Assembly: GCA_007922225.1 (NCBI GenBank)
Contig: ML679973.1
Location: 6,982,597 to 7,046,596 of the forward strand
Direction of reading: 5' to 3'
DNA from: Emydura subglobosa
Taxonomy: Eukaryota > Chordata > Testudines > Chelidae
Length of the DNA: 64,000 bases
The notes below the pieces were generated by a model, which saw nothing but the letters and a program-made list of their open reading frames with translations, did not search any database and had not been told where the DNA came from. Position numbers and translations under genes: made by a program. Below, piece after piece: positions 43,753-53,506 of the stretch (position 1 is the stretch's first letter; the number at the start of each line of letters is the position of its first letter).

Positions 43753-43819
43753 CGGCAGGGGAGTTAGACTAGATGGCCCTTGCAGGCCCTTCTATCCATA
43801 TGGTTCTATGATTCTATGT
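43753..43819 (+). mobile_element. CR1 LINE 3' tail, short
   Basis: 'ggcaggggagttagactaga', 'tggcccttgcaggcccttct', then 'ggttctatgattctatg'. A minimal CR1 tail of a different subfamily from the 5.5 and 22.9 kb copies. Confidence 0.8.
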
Positions 43820-45889
43820 TCTCCCCACAGCCAGTGAAATGCAGAGGGCAATTGCTAGGAAGGAGGCAGGCTGGCTCTCAGGTGTGAGAGTCCTGCTCCT
43901 ACAACTCAATTAAGTGGATTACAGATGAGCTCATTCCCAGCTGTGGGTCACATTCCATTAGAGGCAGGCTTGGTGCCAAGTGGAGTCAGCAGTGCCGGGA
44001 TGGCAGTGCCGATCGAAGCCATCCTGCCACTTACCGTCTCTGACTTTGATCTCACTGGCGTGCCATAACCTGCAGGATTTCCCACTCTCTGCCTGTCATG
44101 CTGTGGCAGAGCCATCAGTCATCCTGGCTAACTCCCAGTAAGATAATAGAAATCAGCATTAGGTCAGCACGAGAGGTCACAGGCCGCTATGACCCTCTCT
44201 GTGAAGGCCCGGTGCTCTGTTATCTTTAATGCTGAGAGAACTGTCTGATGGTAAGGAAGGAGGAGGAGAATTGATGGGAGCAGAGGGATTTGATGAGATC
44301 AGAGAGAATAAGAAGAAAAGTTTCACGGGGGATATTCAGGCTGAAGGGCACTGTGGGATGGAAACAGCTGGCACCGTAAATTGTGCCAACCTTATCTCAT
44401 GTGTGGGGCAGCCAGGGAGGGTACCCAGGGCTTCCCGGTTCCCACTTCCCACTGCCAGGGGTCCCTCCCTGCCCCAGAAACAGATGTGATCTCACAGCAT
44501 GCGTGCTGCCTCCAAAAACTGTGCCTAGGCCCCAGAGAAACAGGGTATACGTGTCTATGTGAGCGGGGGTTTGCATGGGGAGAAGGAACGGATAAGTGTT
44601 TGAGGTGTGAAAGAGTGGGTCTGTCTGTTTGAAAAAGAGAGAGAGAAAGAGGAGGGCGAATGACTTTGCGAGAGGTGAATGTGTGTGCTTAGGAGAGAGA
44701 GATGGGTGAACGAGTGTGTGTGTATACATGCTAGAGTTGGCCAAACAGTGTAAGCACCTGTGAGCATTTCACCAAATTAGGGACCAGATTTTGCTTTGGC
44801 CTGTTCATCCAACTCTTGCATTGTTTGCAAATGTTTCTAACAGCACAGTTTTATTCAGACAAACATCCAGCCAGTGAAGAGAGCCAAATGTGAGTGAAAT
44901 TGATTAGGGAAAAGGGAGTTTATGGATATATACAAGTAGCAGGGGCTTTGCACCATCTGGAACATTTTGTGTACCGAATCCCAGGCGAAGGTCTACAAGT
45001 GAGATCATTCAGCCACTTCCCCATATCCCATGGCAAAACCAAATACGTCAGACCTGCTGCGGAGTAACACGTGCAGCCTGGACAATGATTTTCATGGTGC
45101 ATGAGGCCCCCACATGTGAGGCCCATTCCATCCTTGTGCATGAGACCGCCTCCACTTTCCTTCTTCACACCTACCCTTTCTTTCTGTCTCTCTCTGCTTA
45201 TTCGGCACCACCATCTTCTCTGTTTCTTCCTACAATTTTGCTACTATTGTTGCAAGAGTGTTCTCCTCTCCAGAACAGCCTCACTACACCTCTCCATCTC
45301 ACCAACCCTTCTCTTTTCCTGAAAGTGTATTCACTATTCTTGCCTATACGCTGACTCGTATATCAAGCTGATCCTTTCACTTCACAATCAACATACACAA
45401 ACAGCAATTGGCATACAGACTGACGCCTTCTCCCTCAGGCCAGAAGGGAAAAGATGTGTTTCCTATCTAACAAACCCCTCTACCAAATAAGAAGGGGAGA
45501 GGGGAGGTAAGGAGGCAGGTCCCGCCTGGAATGCCGATGCGGGATGGCGTGGAGAAAGTCATTTTCATAATGACTTGTGCATAAGGTGACTTTCACAAAA
45601 GCTGATTTGAAATGCTGGCAGAAATGTCTCAGTGACATCCAGGCATATATGGTATCTTTTCTCCTTCGTAATTCCTCTCTCCCTCTGCTATTAACTCTGT
45701 GACTGTATTTCTTTCAGTCAAGCATTCTAGGACACAACTTCTGTGAAAAATCCTTTGCAAAATACAACCTTGCATCCCTTGAAATGAGTGATAATAGCTG
45801 CTGAGCCTGTCACAGCACAGACTCCAAAACTCGAGGCATGCATTTAATTACACTGAGGGTTAAATTAATGTGACTGAGGCCACTGCTGT
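43820..45889. other. No gene seen; GA/GT-rich patches
   Basis: Purine-rich patches at about 44628-44705 and GT-rich sequence at about 44714-44728. AT-rich homeodomain-like words at 45842-45875. No exon recognised. Confidence 0.5.
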
Positions 45890-46085
45890 TTTTTGCTTTG
45901 GAATTTACTCTTCTGATTGCTGTCTGCCAGAAGCTGGGCATGGGCGACAGGATGGATGACCTGATGATTACCTGTTCTGTTCATGCCCTCTGAAGCACCT
46001 GGCATTGGCCATTGTTGGAAGACAGGATACAGGGCCAGATGGACCATTGGTCTGGCTCAGTATTGACGTTCTTGTGTTCTTATGA
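45890..46085 (+). mobile_element. CR1-type 3' end
   Basis: 'ctgtctgccagaagctgggc', 'agacaggatacagggccaga', 'tggaccattggtctggctca', ending 'gttcttgtgttcttatg'. This is a common sauropsid CR1-related tail type. It is 5'-truncated. Confidence 0.8.
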
Positions 46086-46915
46086 TTGGCAGACAGCCAA
46101 CACTGCTGCTGCTGCTGCTATTTCTCCGCTGTCTCAGGCGGATAGATCAGGGAGGGAATATTACAGCGGGCTAGCTCTGGCTCAGATATCTGAGCAAGGT
46201 GTCTCAGTCACACAGCCCTGAGTCTTCTCATCTCCCAACAGGCATTAACTTTTGCAATATGGACTACTTTTATTGTGCAGGACTCTCGGCTCCATCTATG
46301 TTCACTAAGAGCTCCTGTTTCCTCCTTTTTAAGGCCTTGTCCCAACTCCCATTGGAGTCAATCGAATGGCTCCCATTGACTTTAATGGAAGTGGGGACAG
46401 GCCCTGAATCCACTTTCTTCTTTCTTGAGCTTCACATTCTTTGGCACCCCAGAGTCTAAGAACTAGAGAGAAGCCTTTAGCCTGCGCCTCCCAACACTGT
46501 CCCCCTGGCCACATACGTCATCCCACTTTGCCTCTAACTCTGTATCATTTGTTGGCAGCATTCTGGGAATCAGATGAGATTAGAATTTTCAACAAGAATT
46601 TCCAGGAGGTTTGAGTGAATCCTTCGGCTCGTTAAAGCGAGTGAGCAAGTATACTGGGCCAGGCAAAAAGCAGGCTGGCATGGATGCTTCAGGCCTGATT
46701 CACCACTGCCTTGAGCCCCGTGTTGCCCTTTCCACCAGCACAAAGTGGCGTTCTGATACGATAACATTTTATATCCACTTTACAATTGTAAATTTCTACA
46801 CAACATGCAATGCCCTTGAGGATTCCAGTATGTCTTCCCCCATTCCCAAACAATCCCGACATGCAATACCAGCTATCATCCAAATACTCTGCTCACTCTG
46901 CTGCTGCACCTCAAT
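46086..46915. other. No gene seen; repeat relic at 46325-46410
   Basis: A segment with 'cccattggagtcaatcgaat' and 'cccattgactttaatggaag' is an inverted or duplicated sauropsid repeat piece. (GCT)n at about 46101-46118. Otherwise unique. Confidence 0.5.
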
Positions 46916-47056
46916 CTGACCTGCAGCCCCCCTGTTATTCCAGCCCTGAGCTCCCCATCACACAGCTCTGCCAATGCCCCTGAATCCTGACCTGCAGCAT
47001 CCTCAGCTATTCAGTCCTGGGCTTTCCACACACAGCTCGGCTAATGCCCCTCACTC
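46916..47056 (+). repeat. 71-bp tandem pair
   Basis: Two units, 46916-46986 and 46987-47056, each start 'ctgacctgcagc' and contain 'cacacagctc(t/g)g' and 'aatgcccct'. Divergence between units is moderate. It may be the end of a longer minisatellite family. Confidence 0.82.
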
Positions 47057-47390
47057 ATGAATGTCCTGCTGCTGTTTCAGTTCCTCTCTCTCGAGAAGAG
47101 ACTGACTACCTCACCAACCTATGCTGTGGTGTTGGTCTATATGACTATTAAGTGGAGACTAGGCTTTGACCAACCAGTTCAATTCACTTTTGACATACAG
47201 TACTGCAACGCAGATGTGATCCCTTGGACTTGCGTCTTTACAGTCCATGGAGGGCCCTGCTTTTCTACATCCCCATGGTAATTTTCCTAAGCACCTCTAG
47301 AAACCATGCTAAACTCTGCAGCCACTGGATGTGTGAGGACCAACACCACGTATTGTTCTCTGGCTTGTTTCGTCTGGCTGTGAATCCCTA
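47057..47390. other. No gene seen
   Basis: Unique-looking sequence between the 71-bp pair and the LTR-like element. Confidence 0.5.
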
Positions 47391-48146
47391 TGTGATGGGG
47401 TGTCCGCCCCCACACAAGCTCTGCACGGGTTAATGTGGGCCAGAAGGGGCCAATTCACCTTGTAGGCTGCACCTGGAGGGGAGCCAGGGCTGGACTGATA
47501 AATATTAATTGCAGATGGGGGGGGAGGGGGAGGAAGGGGAAGCTAGTTTAGGAGTATAAAGCCAGGAAGTGAGAGCAGGAAGAGGTGATAAGGAAGAGGT
47601 ATGAAGTCACTCCTTAAAGAGAAATGGAGTTGGCTTGGTACAGGGATGAGCTCCAGGGTGCTAACAGGGAGTTGTACAAGAGGCTTTGAGGGGTGAAGTA
47701 GCCATGGAAACGGAGGAAGCTTCAGTGGTAAACCAAGAGATAGGCAAGGAGATAGAGGGACAGGGTAGGAAGGTGCCTAGAGAAAGAGCAACAGGGTCTG
47801 AGAGTCAGCAGACCTAGGTTGTTAATCACAGGGTCCCTGGGCTGGAACCCAGAGTACCAGCTAGAGCCTGGCTTCCTTGACCAGCCACTGGCACAGGAAT
47901 TGAGGTTGGAATAAAGACTGCCTGAAATGACATATGGACTGCTTGTCCAGTGGGATTTTGATACCCTGGACATGGGGGGTACAGTGACGTGGCTAGAGGG
48001 CTGAGTCACAAAGAGAGAGAGCGGTCCAAGGTGTGAAGAGAGAGGGAGTGGTCACAGGGTGAGTAACTGCTGGCAGACTGGCAGCGGGGGCAAGAGCTAA
48101 CTCCCAGCTTCAGCCACAAGGAGGTGCACTTGTGTGGGCCCCTTCA
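47391..48146 (+). mobile_element. LTR-like element, plus strand
   Basis: Starts 'tgtgatggggtg' and carries a TATA-type 'gtataaag' (47554-47561) after a G-rich tract (47515-47541). It then has the block 'agggtccctgggctggaacc' (47830-47852), and ends near 48146 with 'ccttca'. It shares order and sequence with the minus-strand element at 28200-28781. The promoter, size and TG...CA ends suggest a solo LTR, but no target duplication was found. Confidence 0.65.
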
Positions 48147-49871
48147 CGCCTTGTGCAGGTTTTTCCAAATCTGTCAGACTTTTATTTCTGCAAAACACCC
48201 CCTTGCATCCTGTGATCTAACACAAAAGCAGTTCTGAGATGAACTAACCCTCCCACAAGAGCTGCTGGAGCTGCAGCTGTGGGATTCGCCTGGGCTGGCC
48301 TGCTAAATGTTTTATGGGGCAACGGCCGGTGCCTCTAACAAGATTCCTGACACAGAGCTCCTTGGAGGGCACAGCTGCTGAGATACATTTAACATTCACT
48401 GAGCCAGACCTTTATCAGAGCTAATGTGATGTGCAGCCTGCTGCACTGGCATCCCAACACTCCCTTCCTCCTCCTCCTCAGACCCAACCACCTCACTAAT
48501 GGCTCTGCCAATCAATGCACTGAGATCCAGCTACTGGCCAATTATTCTCTGTCTCTCACACACCCTGTCTTGTGTGCGTAGTGGGAAAGGGAAGGGAGGA
48601 GGGGCAGGGGGTAGGGTGCCAGGGAAACCGCTCTTTGGATTTGTGATGGGCAGGGTGCATTGGCACAGCTGTCTTGCCCCCTTGCAGCAATGGCACTTGA
48701 TGGACATGTGGCCCACTGGGACAGAGATAAAAGCACATCCTGAAGGGAAGGGGCGGAGGCTCCCAGAAAGGATACACTTGTTTGTGCCACCCTGGAATAA
48801 GACGCATTTTCTACACTATGTTTCTCAGGCATGAAACAAACACACCCCCTGCTGCCTTCTCCTTCGATGTTTTTTCCCCCTGGGCTTGTGACATGATTTC
48901 ATAGTCTGAGCACTCATGCAGCCAAGGGTTAACTCTCTCTGCCGCTTTCTGTCTTTTTCTCTCTCCCTCCATCCATCTCTCTCTCTCACTCTCTCCCCAT
49001 TTCCCCCTCCCCCTCTATCCCTTATTTAAATACAAATATCTTCCCCCCCCCACTCACACACACACCCTCTCCTCTTTCCTCCCACAACCTCCTCCTGCCC
49101 CCCCCTTTACATCATGCTAGAATCACCATGGAAACCAGAACACTAGCAGCTGGCTGCCACTGCTGAGACAGCCAAGAATTCACAGATAAAGGCACGGGCA
49201 GCAGCAGCAAAGAGGTGTCTTCCTGAGGAGATGCCATTTTCCTTCTTCACTGAGACGGACATCCATTGGTCTGGCATGGAGAGGGAAGCGTGGCTACTGC
49301 GGAGGAAGGGGGTCAACATCAGCCGTCTCCTCTACAGAGCAAAAAGAGTGGAGGCAGGATGATGAAACCTGCCCCCTGCCCTGGGGAGGACCCATGGGAG
49401 AGAGGAATCCAATCCTCGCTTCTTTCCACGCTGCTTTACCTAGGAATCTGTCAACTCTAACCCAGCTTCTAAGTGATTCCAGTCTCGGTGTCCCATTCAC
49501 AGCATCCAGCGATGGAACCCAAGCCTGCGGGGTCTCTAGGCTCTCTGGAGCTGGGAGGGACAGTCAGTCTGGGCTCCACTACGCTACTGTTAGGAGTAAA
49601 AGACGCAGCTTTAGTGGGGCACATGAGCACCAGGCAGGTTCCTCTTTTCTGGATCTGCAGTCAGAACTAAGGCAGGCATGCTGGTCTGAATTCAGGGGTC
49701 CATTTTGCCTTTTGCTCCTTTCCAGAAGGAAATCCAAATGCACTTCCAATAGGCACACTCTCCTGAAACACAGCAGGTTAGCTTCAATCACACCTTGGAT
49801 AAATGACTCCTCCATCTCGGACATTCCACCGCCACTAAGAGGTGCATCTCTGGAGACCCCTCTTCCACTGA
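48147..49871. other. No gene seen; pyrimidine-rich, promoter-like block at 48930-49110
   Basis: A CT-rich tract at 48936-49020 is followed by 'ttatttaaatacaaatatc', a C run and CA run, then a CCTCC-rich piece and 'caccatggaaaccagaac' at 49126-49143. It looks like a pyrimidine-rich 5' flank with a Kozak-like ATG, but the frame from that ATG is short and matches nothing I recognise. The 198-codon frame at 49394-49990 runs into the adjacent transposon and is not credible. Confidence 0.4.
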
Positions 49872-50355
49872 GGGTATGTCTCCACTGCAGAGTTCGCCCA
49901 GGCTCCAACTCGGACGTTGCCCCAACACGCCTCCCATCCACACCCAACACCCTCTCACTCAAATTTAGTGGTGATTTCAACCCAGGTTAGCTGGCCCATT
50001 TTGGGCAAGAGGCTAAAAGCCAGGTGTTGCTTTCACTCGGGCTGGTAACCTCTCCACTTTGCAGCAAGAACATAGGCTAAACCACATGAGTACTGATCGT
50101 CTTCCAAAGCCCCACAATTCCCCCACGTGCCCAGAAGGACAGACAAGTTCTCCCACAATTCACCAGGAAAGATTCAGAGACAGCTGAGCTTACTGCAGCA
50201 CAAAGAATCATGGGTGATGTCCCCAGAAATCCTAGCAACATATGGTGAGTGCAGTGACTTGAATGTGACTTTGAAGTGTGGCAGTTGACACTTGGGCTGT
50301 GCTAACCCACATGTTGATCATCCAACTTAACTGCAATGAAAACATAGCCAAAGTG
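49872..50355. mobile_element. Inverted-repeat element of the 'gtatgtctccactgcag' type
   Basis: The left end 'gggtatgtctccactgcag' pairs imperfectly with the reverse complement of the right end ('ctgcaatgaaaacatagcc'), about 15 of 19 positions. The interior has no transposase. It belongs by its end sequence to the 'gtctacac' class of MITEs, like the hairpin at 15.7 kb. Confidence 0.65.
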
Positions 50356-50529
50356 ATGTCCTTAAGCTAAACTGAAGCAGAGTGTGGAATGGAGCTTTGC
50401 CTTCCTACCATTCACACTGGACCCTGTTTCTCCCCATGCTCATATCCCATATCCCATGGCCGACATAACACTTTCCCCCGGAGGGTCTCTGAGAGACTCG
50501 CTACACTTATCCTGATGTAAAGCTGCAAC

Positions 50530-50715
50530 TGTGTCCCAGTCCTGGCTTTAATCCTGATGCTCTCCTTGACCCTAAACCTCTTCCTCATCCTTTGCCTAAT
50601 CCTATCTTTCATCCCGGCCATGCCTCAATCCCAACTCTCTCCCTTACCTTAGCCTTTTCCCTGACCCTAAATCTCTCCCTGTTGGTAAACCTGTCCCTAG
50701 CCCTTTCTGACCAAG
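50530..50715 (+). repeat. Decayed 18-bp tandem array
   Basis: Units of about 18 bp such as 'gaccctaaacctcttcct' (50568-50585), 'catcctttgcctaatcct' (50586-50603), 'taccttagccttttccct' (50645-50662) and 'gaccctaaatctctccct' (50663-50680). One unit is 23 bp. The period equals three CCCTAA hexamers, and several units retain 'ccctaa', but the array is too degenerate to be called telomeric. Confidence 0.75.
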
Positions 50716-51439
50716 TCTCCTCCTACCCAACCCATGCATTTGGCTGTAGGTAAGTGCCAAAGAGCAATATTATCTCCCCATCCTCAGGCATCTTCTGAAA
50801 CTAAGATTTTGATTGTGCATGAGACAAAACCCTATTCTCAAACTGGAGTCTGCTGCTTGAAGGCCATAAACTACATTCCCCCCCTCACTTCTGCAGGTTA
50901 CACCTCCTCCCTCAGTTTTCTGAATCACTTCCTTCTTCCCCTTTGCTCTCCACAACCTCCATACTGGATCATTCCCTAGTACAAGGGAGCACAGATACTG
51001 CTGCTGTTGCTTTATGTCACTCAGGAAACATCTATCACTCAATGCCATTAGTTAATGATAAGATCTGATGCGATCTAATAGATATGGCTATTAGTTGTGA
51101 ACCATCTCAGTCGAAAAGCATCAGGTGTGAGAGCTGACAGCTCTGTGTAAACCGTTTTCATTCTATGTTCTGTGCTTCTGACATAGTAAGTCAATGTAAG
51201 CTCCCCTACTAGAGTCACCCACCTACCAGCCATGCACACCCGCCCTCTTACACACATATATATATATAGGGATTCAAGGCACACCAGTAATACATATTCC
51301 TGGCATGTTAAGGTTGTGATTTAAACACACAAAAATCTAGGGAATTTAAGCTGTGTTATGTAATGATAGACCAGTTCTCGAACCCTACCATCAATAGAGG
51401 GGGTTAGAAAGAACACAAAGAAAGGGATACAAGGTGTCA
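50716..51439. other. No gene seen; (AT)n at 51255-51268
   Basis: Unique-looking with one short AT microsatellite. Confidence 0.5.
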
Positions 51440-52035
51440 TGCTAGATATCCCGCCACTCTTGGATATACAGATTGCTGCTGAGGTGTGGATGACTTCTTC
51501 ATCCTCTCCCCAGTCAGGAGATTGTGCACTTTCCTCTTGGATGAGGATCTAGACATGACGATCCATGGATTTGTGACTTCCAAGGCTTGACTACTGCAAT
51601 GACAAAGCTGACCTTGATAAAGCTCCAACAGGTTCAGAATGCAGCACTAGCCACTGAGCATCCTGAACCACCAAATACACATCACACCAGTGCTCAGCTC
51701 TCTGTACTCATTCCCCATAGAAAAAAGAGTCAAGCTGAAAGGTTTTAGTTCTTGTCTTCAAAACCCTCCATGGGACTGGCCCAAGCTATCTGAGATAGCA
51801 CCTCCCCCTACATGACTATGATCTTTCAGGACAGCTTCGTTCCTTTGGAACAATGGAATGGCCAGCCTCAACAATGAAATCCATGAATGCAGCAGAATGA
51901 AACTGTTTCGGCAGCTGTCCCACAACTGTGGAACTCGCTTCAACAAGCAAGTAAAATGACCATGGATCTTATCACCCCCAGAACCTAATGCTAAGCTCTC
52001 TTCTTTAGACCCCACTTTGCAATAAAGCAATGAAG
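51440..52035 (+). mobile_element. L2-like LINE, C-terminal end, second copy
   Basis: Alignable with 2640-3275: 'ggcttgactactgcaatgac' ('LDYCND') near 51583-51602, 'aggttcagaatgcagcacta' near 51631-51650, 'ggttttagttcttgtcttca' with 'LVLVFKTLHG' near 51739-51775, and 'cacaactgtggaactcgctt' near 51921-51940. It has many stops. The paired conserved positions support a LINE coding origin for both copies. Confidence 0.7.
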
Positions 52036-52730
52036 GAAACAATTAACAAAAGGGAGAGGAAGGGAAACAGAGGGTTTTCAAATCAATATTCCATTTCAGA
52101 ATTTGTAAGGAGCTCAGATAACATCAAGATGAGTATGGTGCAGGAGGACAGACATAGGGAGATGGAAAATAAACAAGAGGGGGTAAGAAAGTATAAATTA
52201 AAGTAGCCCCCAACCTCTTCCACTTTAGCTGACACTTTCTCACACCTTCTACTAGCTCCTTGGAGTGTGAGAGACACCAGTTTAGTTCCCTTTAGGCTCA
52301 TTTACCAATGTGTAACTTATACTGTTTAACACAACAGTCCTGAATTTGTAGTCACCTGGCCTTTGGTACCTCAGTTCCTCTACATGGTCATTAACTACCA
52401 AGAAATGTCCTTCCTCTCAGTCAATATTGCTTGCTTAATCATGAACAGAGTGGACAGTCTGAGAAATTTTCAAGCCATCTGATTGGTTAATGTACAGAGC
52501 ATTACTCTTTTAGAGATGCCATGCACATGCCAGTGAAATGTCACCACCCTGTGACAGGGTCCTGGGACCCTGTTTGTTTTCTGGCAGATAGGGAGCTAAA
52601 CTTGGAGTTTAGGCCTCAGCCAAGGCTGGAGACATGAGGCAGGGCTGGGGACCAAAACCAAGTGGAAGCTAAAGTGACCGTTTAGCTTATAGCGCACATA
52701 TGTCCACAGCTATACCTTGTTAGCTTGTCA
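52036..52730. other. No gene seen
   Basis: Unique-looking. A small duplication of 'gggtcctgggaccctg' type lies near 52555-52572. Confidence 0.5.
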
Positions 52731-52735
52731 GTTAT

Positions 52736-53501
52736 TGTGACGGGGTGGATTAGGCCCAGAGGCCCCCCTGCTAGAGGCTTCAGGGTCCTGCCACACCAGT
52801 CCCAGGAAAAGAGCAGTGGAGCTAAGTCCTCTGAGTGACCCAGAGAGATTGTGTAGGAAGCAGCCAATTAGAGGGAGGCTGCAAATCGCTAGCCAATCAG
52901 AGAGGCTTCAGGGAGCAGCCATTCAGGGCCCAGGAGGGCCATACAAAAGGAGCTGCAGAGACAGAGACAGGCAGTTCCTTGCTGGAGCCAGAGGGGTGCA
53001 AATGGTGCTCTCGGTTGGCCAAAGGGAACTGCAGCACCACGGACAGCTCAGTGTTGGAAGGGGCTAGGGGAGCGAGAAAGCACTCCTAGCTGGCTGGCTG
53101 CTGGGCCTGGACACACAAGATCCCTGAGCTAAGAGTGAAGCTTTGGTGAAGGCTGGGGCCATGGGGAAGTGGCCCAGAGAATTGAAAGCAGTTTTGTTAA
53201 AGGGACATGGCCATGCATGGCTTCTATTCTTAGGGTCCCTGGGATGGGACCTGGAATGGTGGGTGAGCCCAGATTCTCCCCATAGGCCAGTGGGGAAGAG
53301 GCCTATCAATGAACAGTGATAAACCCCCAGAAGAGGATCTGAACTGTGAGTGGCCCAGAAGGACCCAGAGAGGATGAAACCATTGCCTCCAGGAAGGAAA
53401 CCCTGGAGGTGCAGCCCGATACCAGGGTCGGGACTGTTTAAAGACTGCAGGTGCACCCAACCAGAAGGGCACTCATGAGAGGTGGGTGCCATGCCATTAC
53501 A
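52736..53501 (+). mobile_element. Solo LTR with 5-bp target duplication
   Basis: The 766-bp element begins TGTGACGGGG, ends CATTACA (TGT...ACA), and is flanked by the perfect direct repeat 'gttat' (52731-52735 and 53502-53506). It contains two CCAAT boxes (52864-52868, 52893-52897) with a degenerate third (near 52916), a TATA-like 'atacaaaagg' (52941-52950), and the block 'agggtccctgggatgggacc' (53232-53254) shared with the elements at 28.5 and 47.8 kb. Size, ends and 5-bp TSD are diagnostic of a retroviral or Ty3 LTR. No internal proteins are present. Confidence 0.9.
52864..52950 (+). promoter_or_regulatory. LTR promoter: repeated CCAAT and TATA-like box
   Basis: Two exact CCAAT boxes and a decayed third are spaced about 25-29 bp apart within short repeated units ('gcagccaatta', 'ctagccaatca', 'gcagccattca'), followed by 'atacaaaagg' at the usual TATA distance. 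This is the natural U3 promoter of the LTR. Confidence 0.55.
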
Positions 53502-53506
53502 GTTAT

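Noticed and set aside
49394..49990. 198-codon plus-strand open frame
   Set aside because: It has no recognisable domain, overlaps a competing minus-strand frame and runs into an inverted-repeat transposon from 49872.
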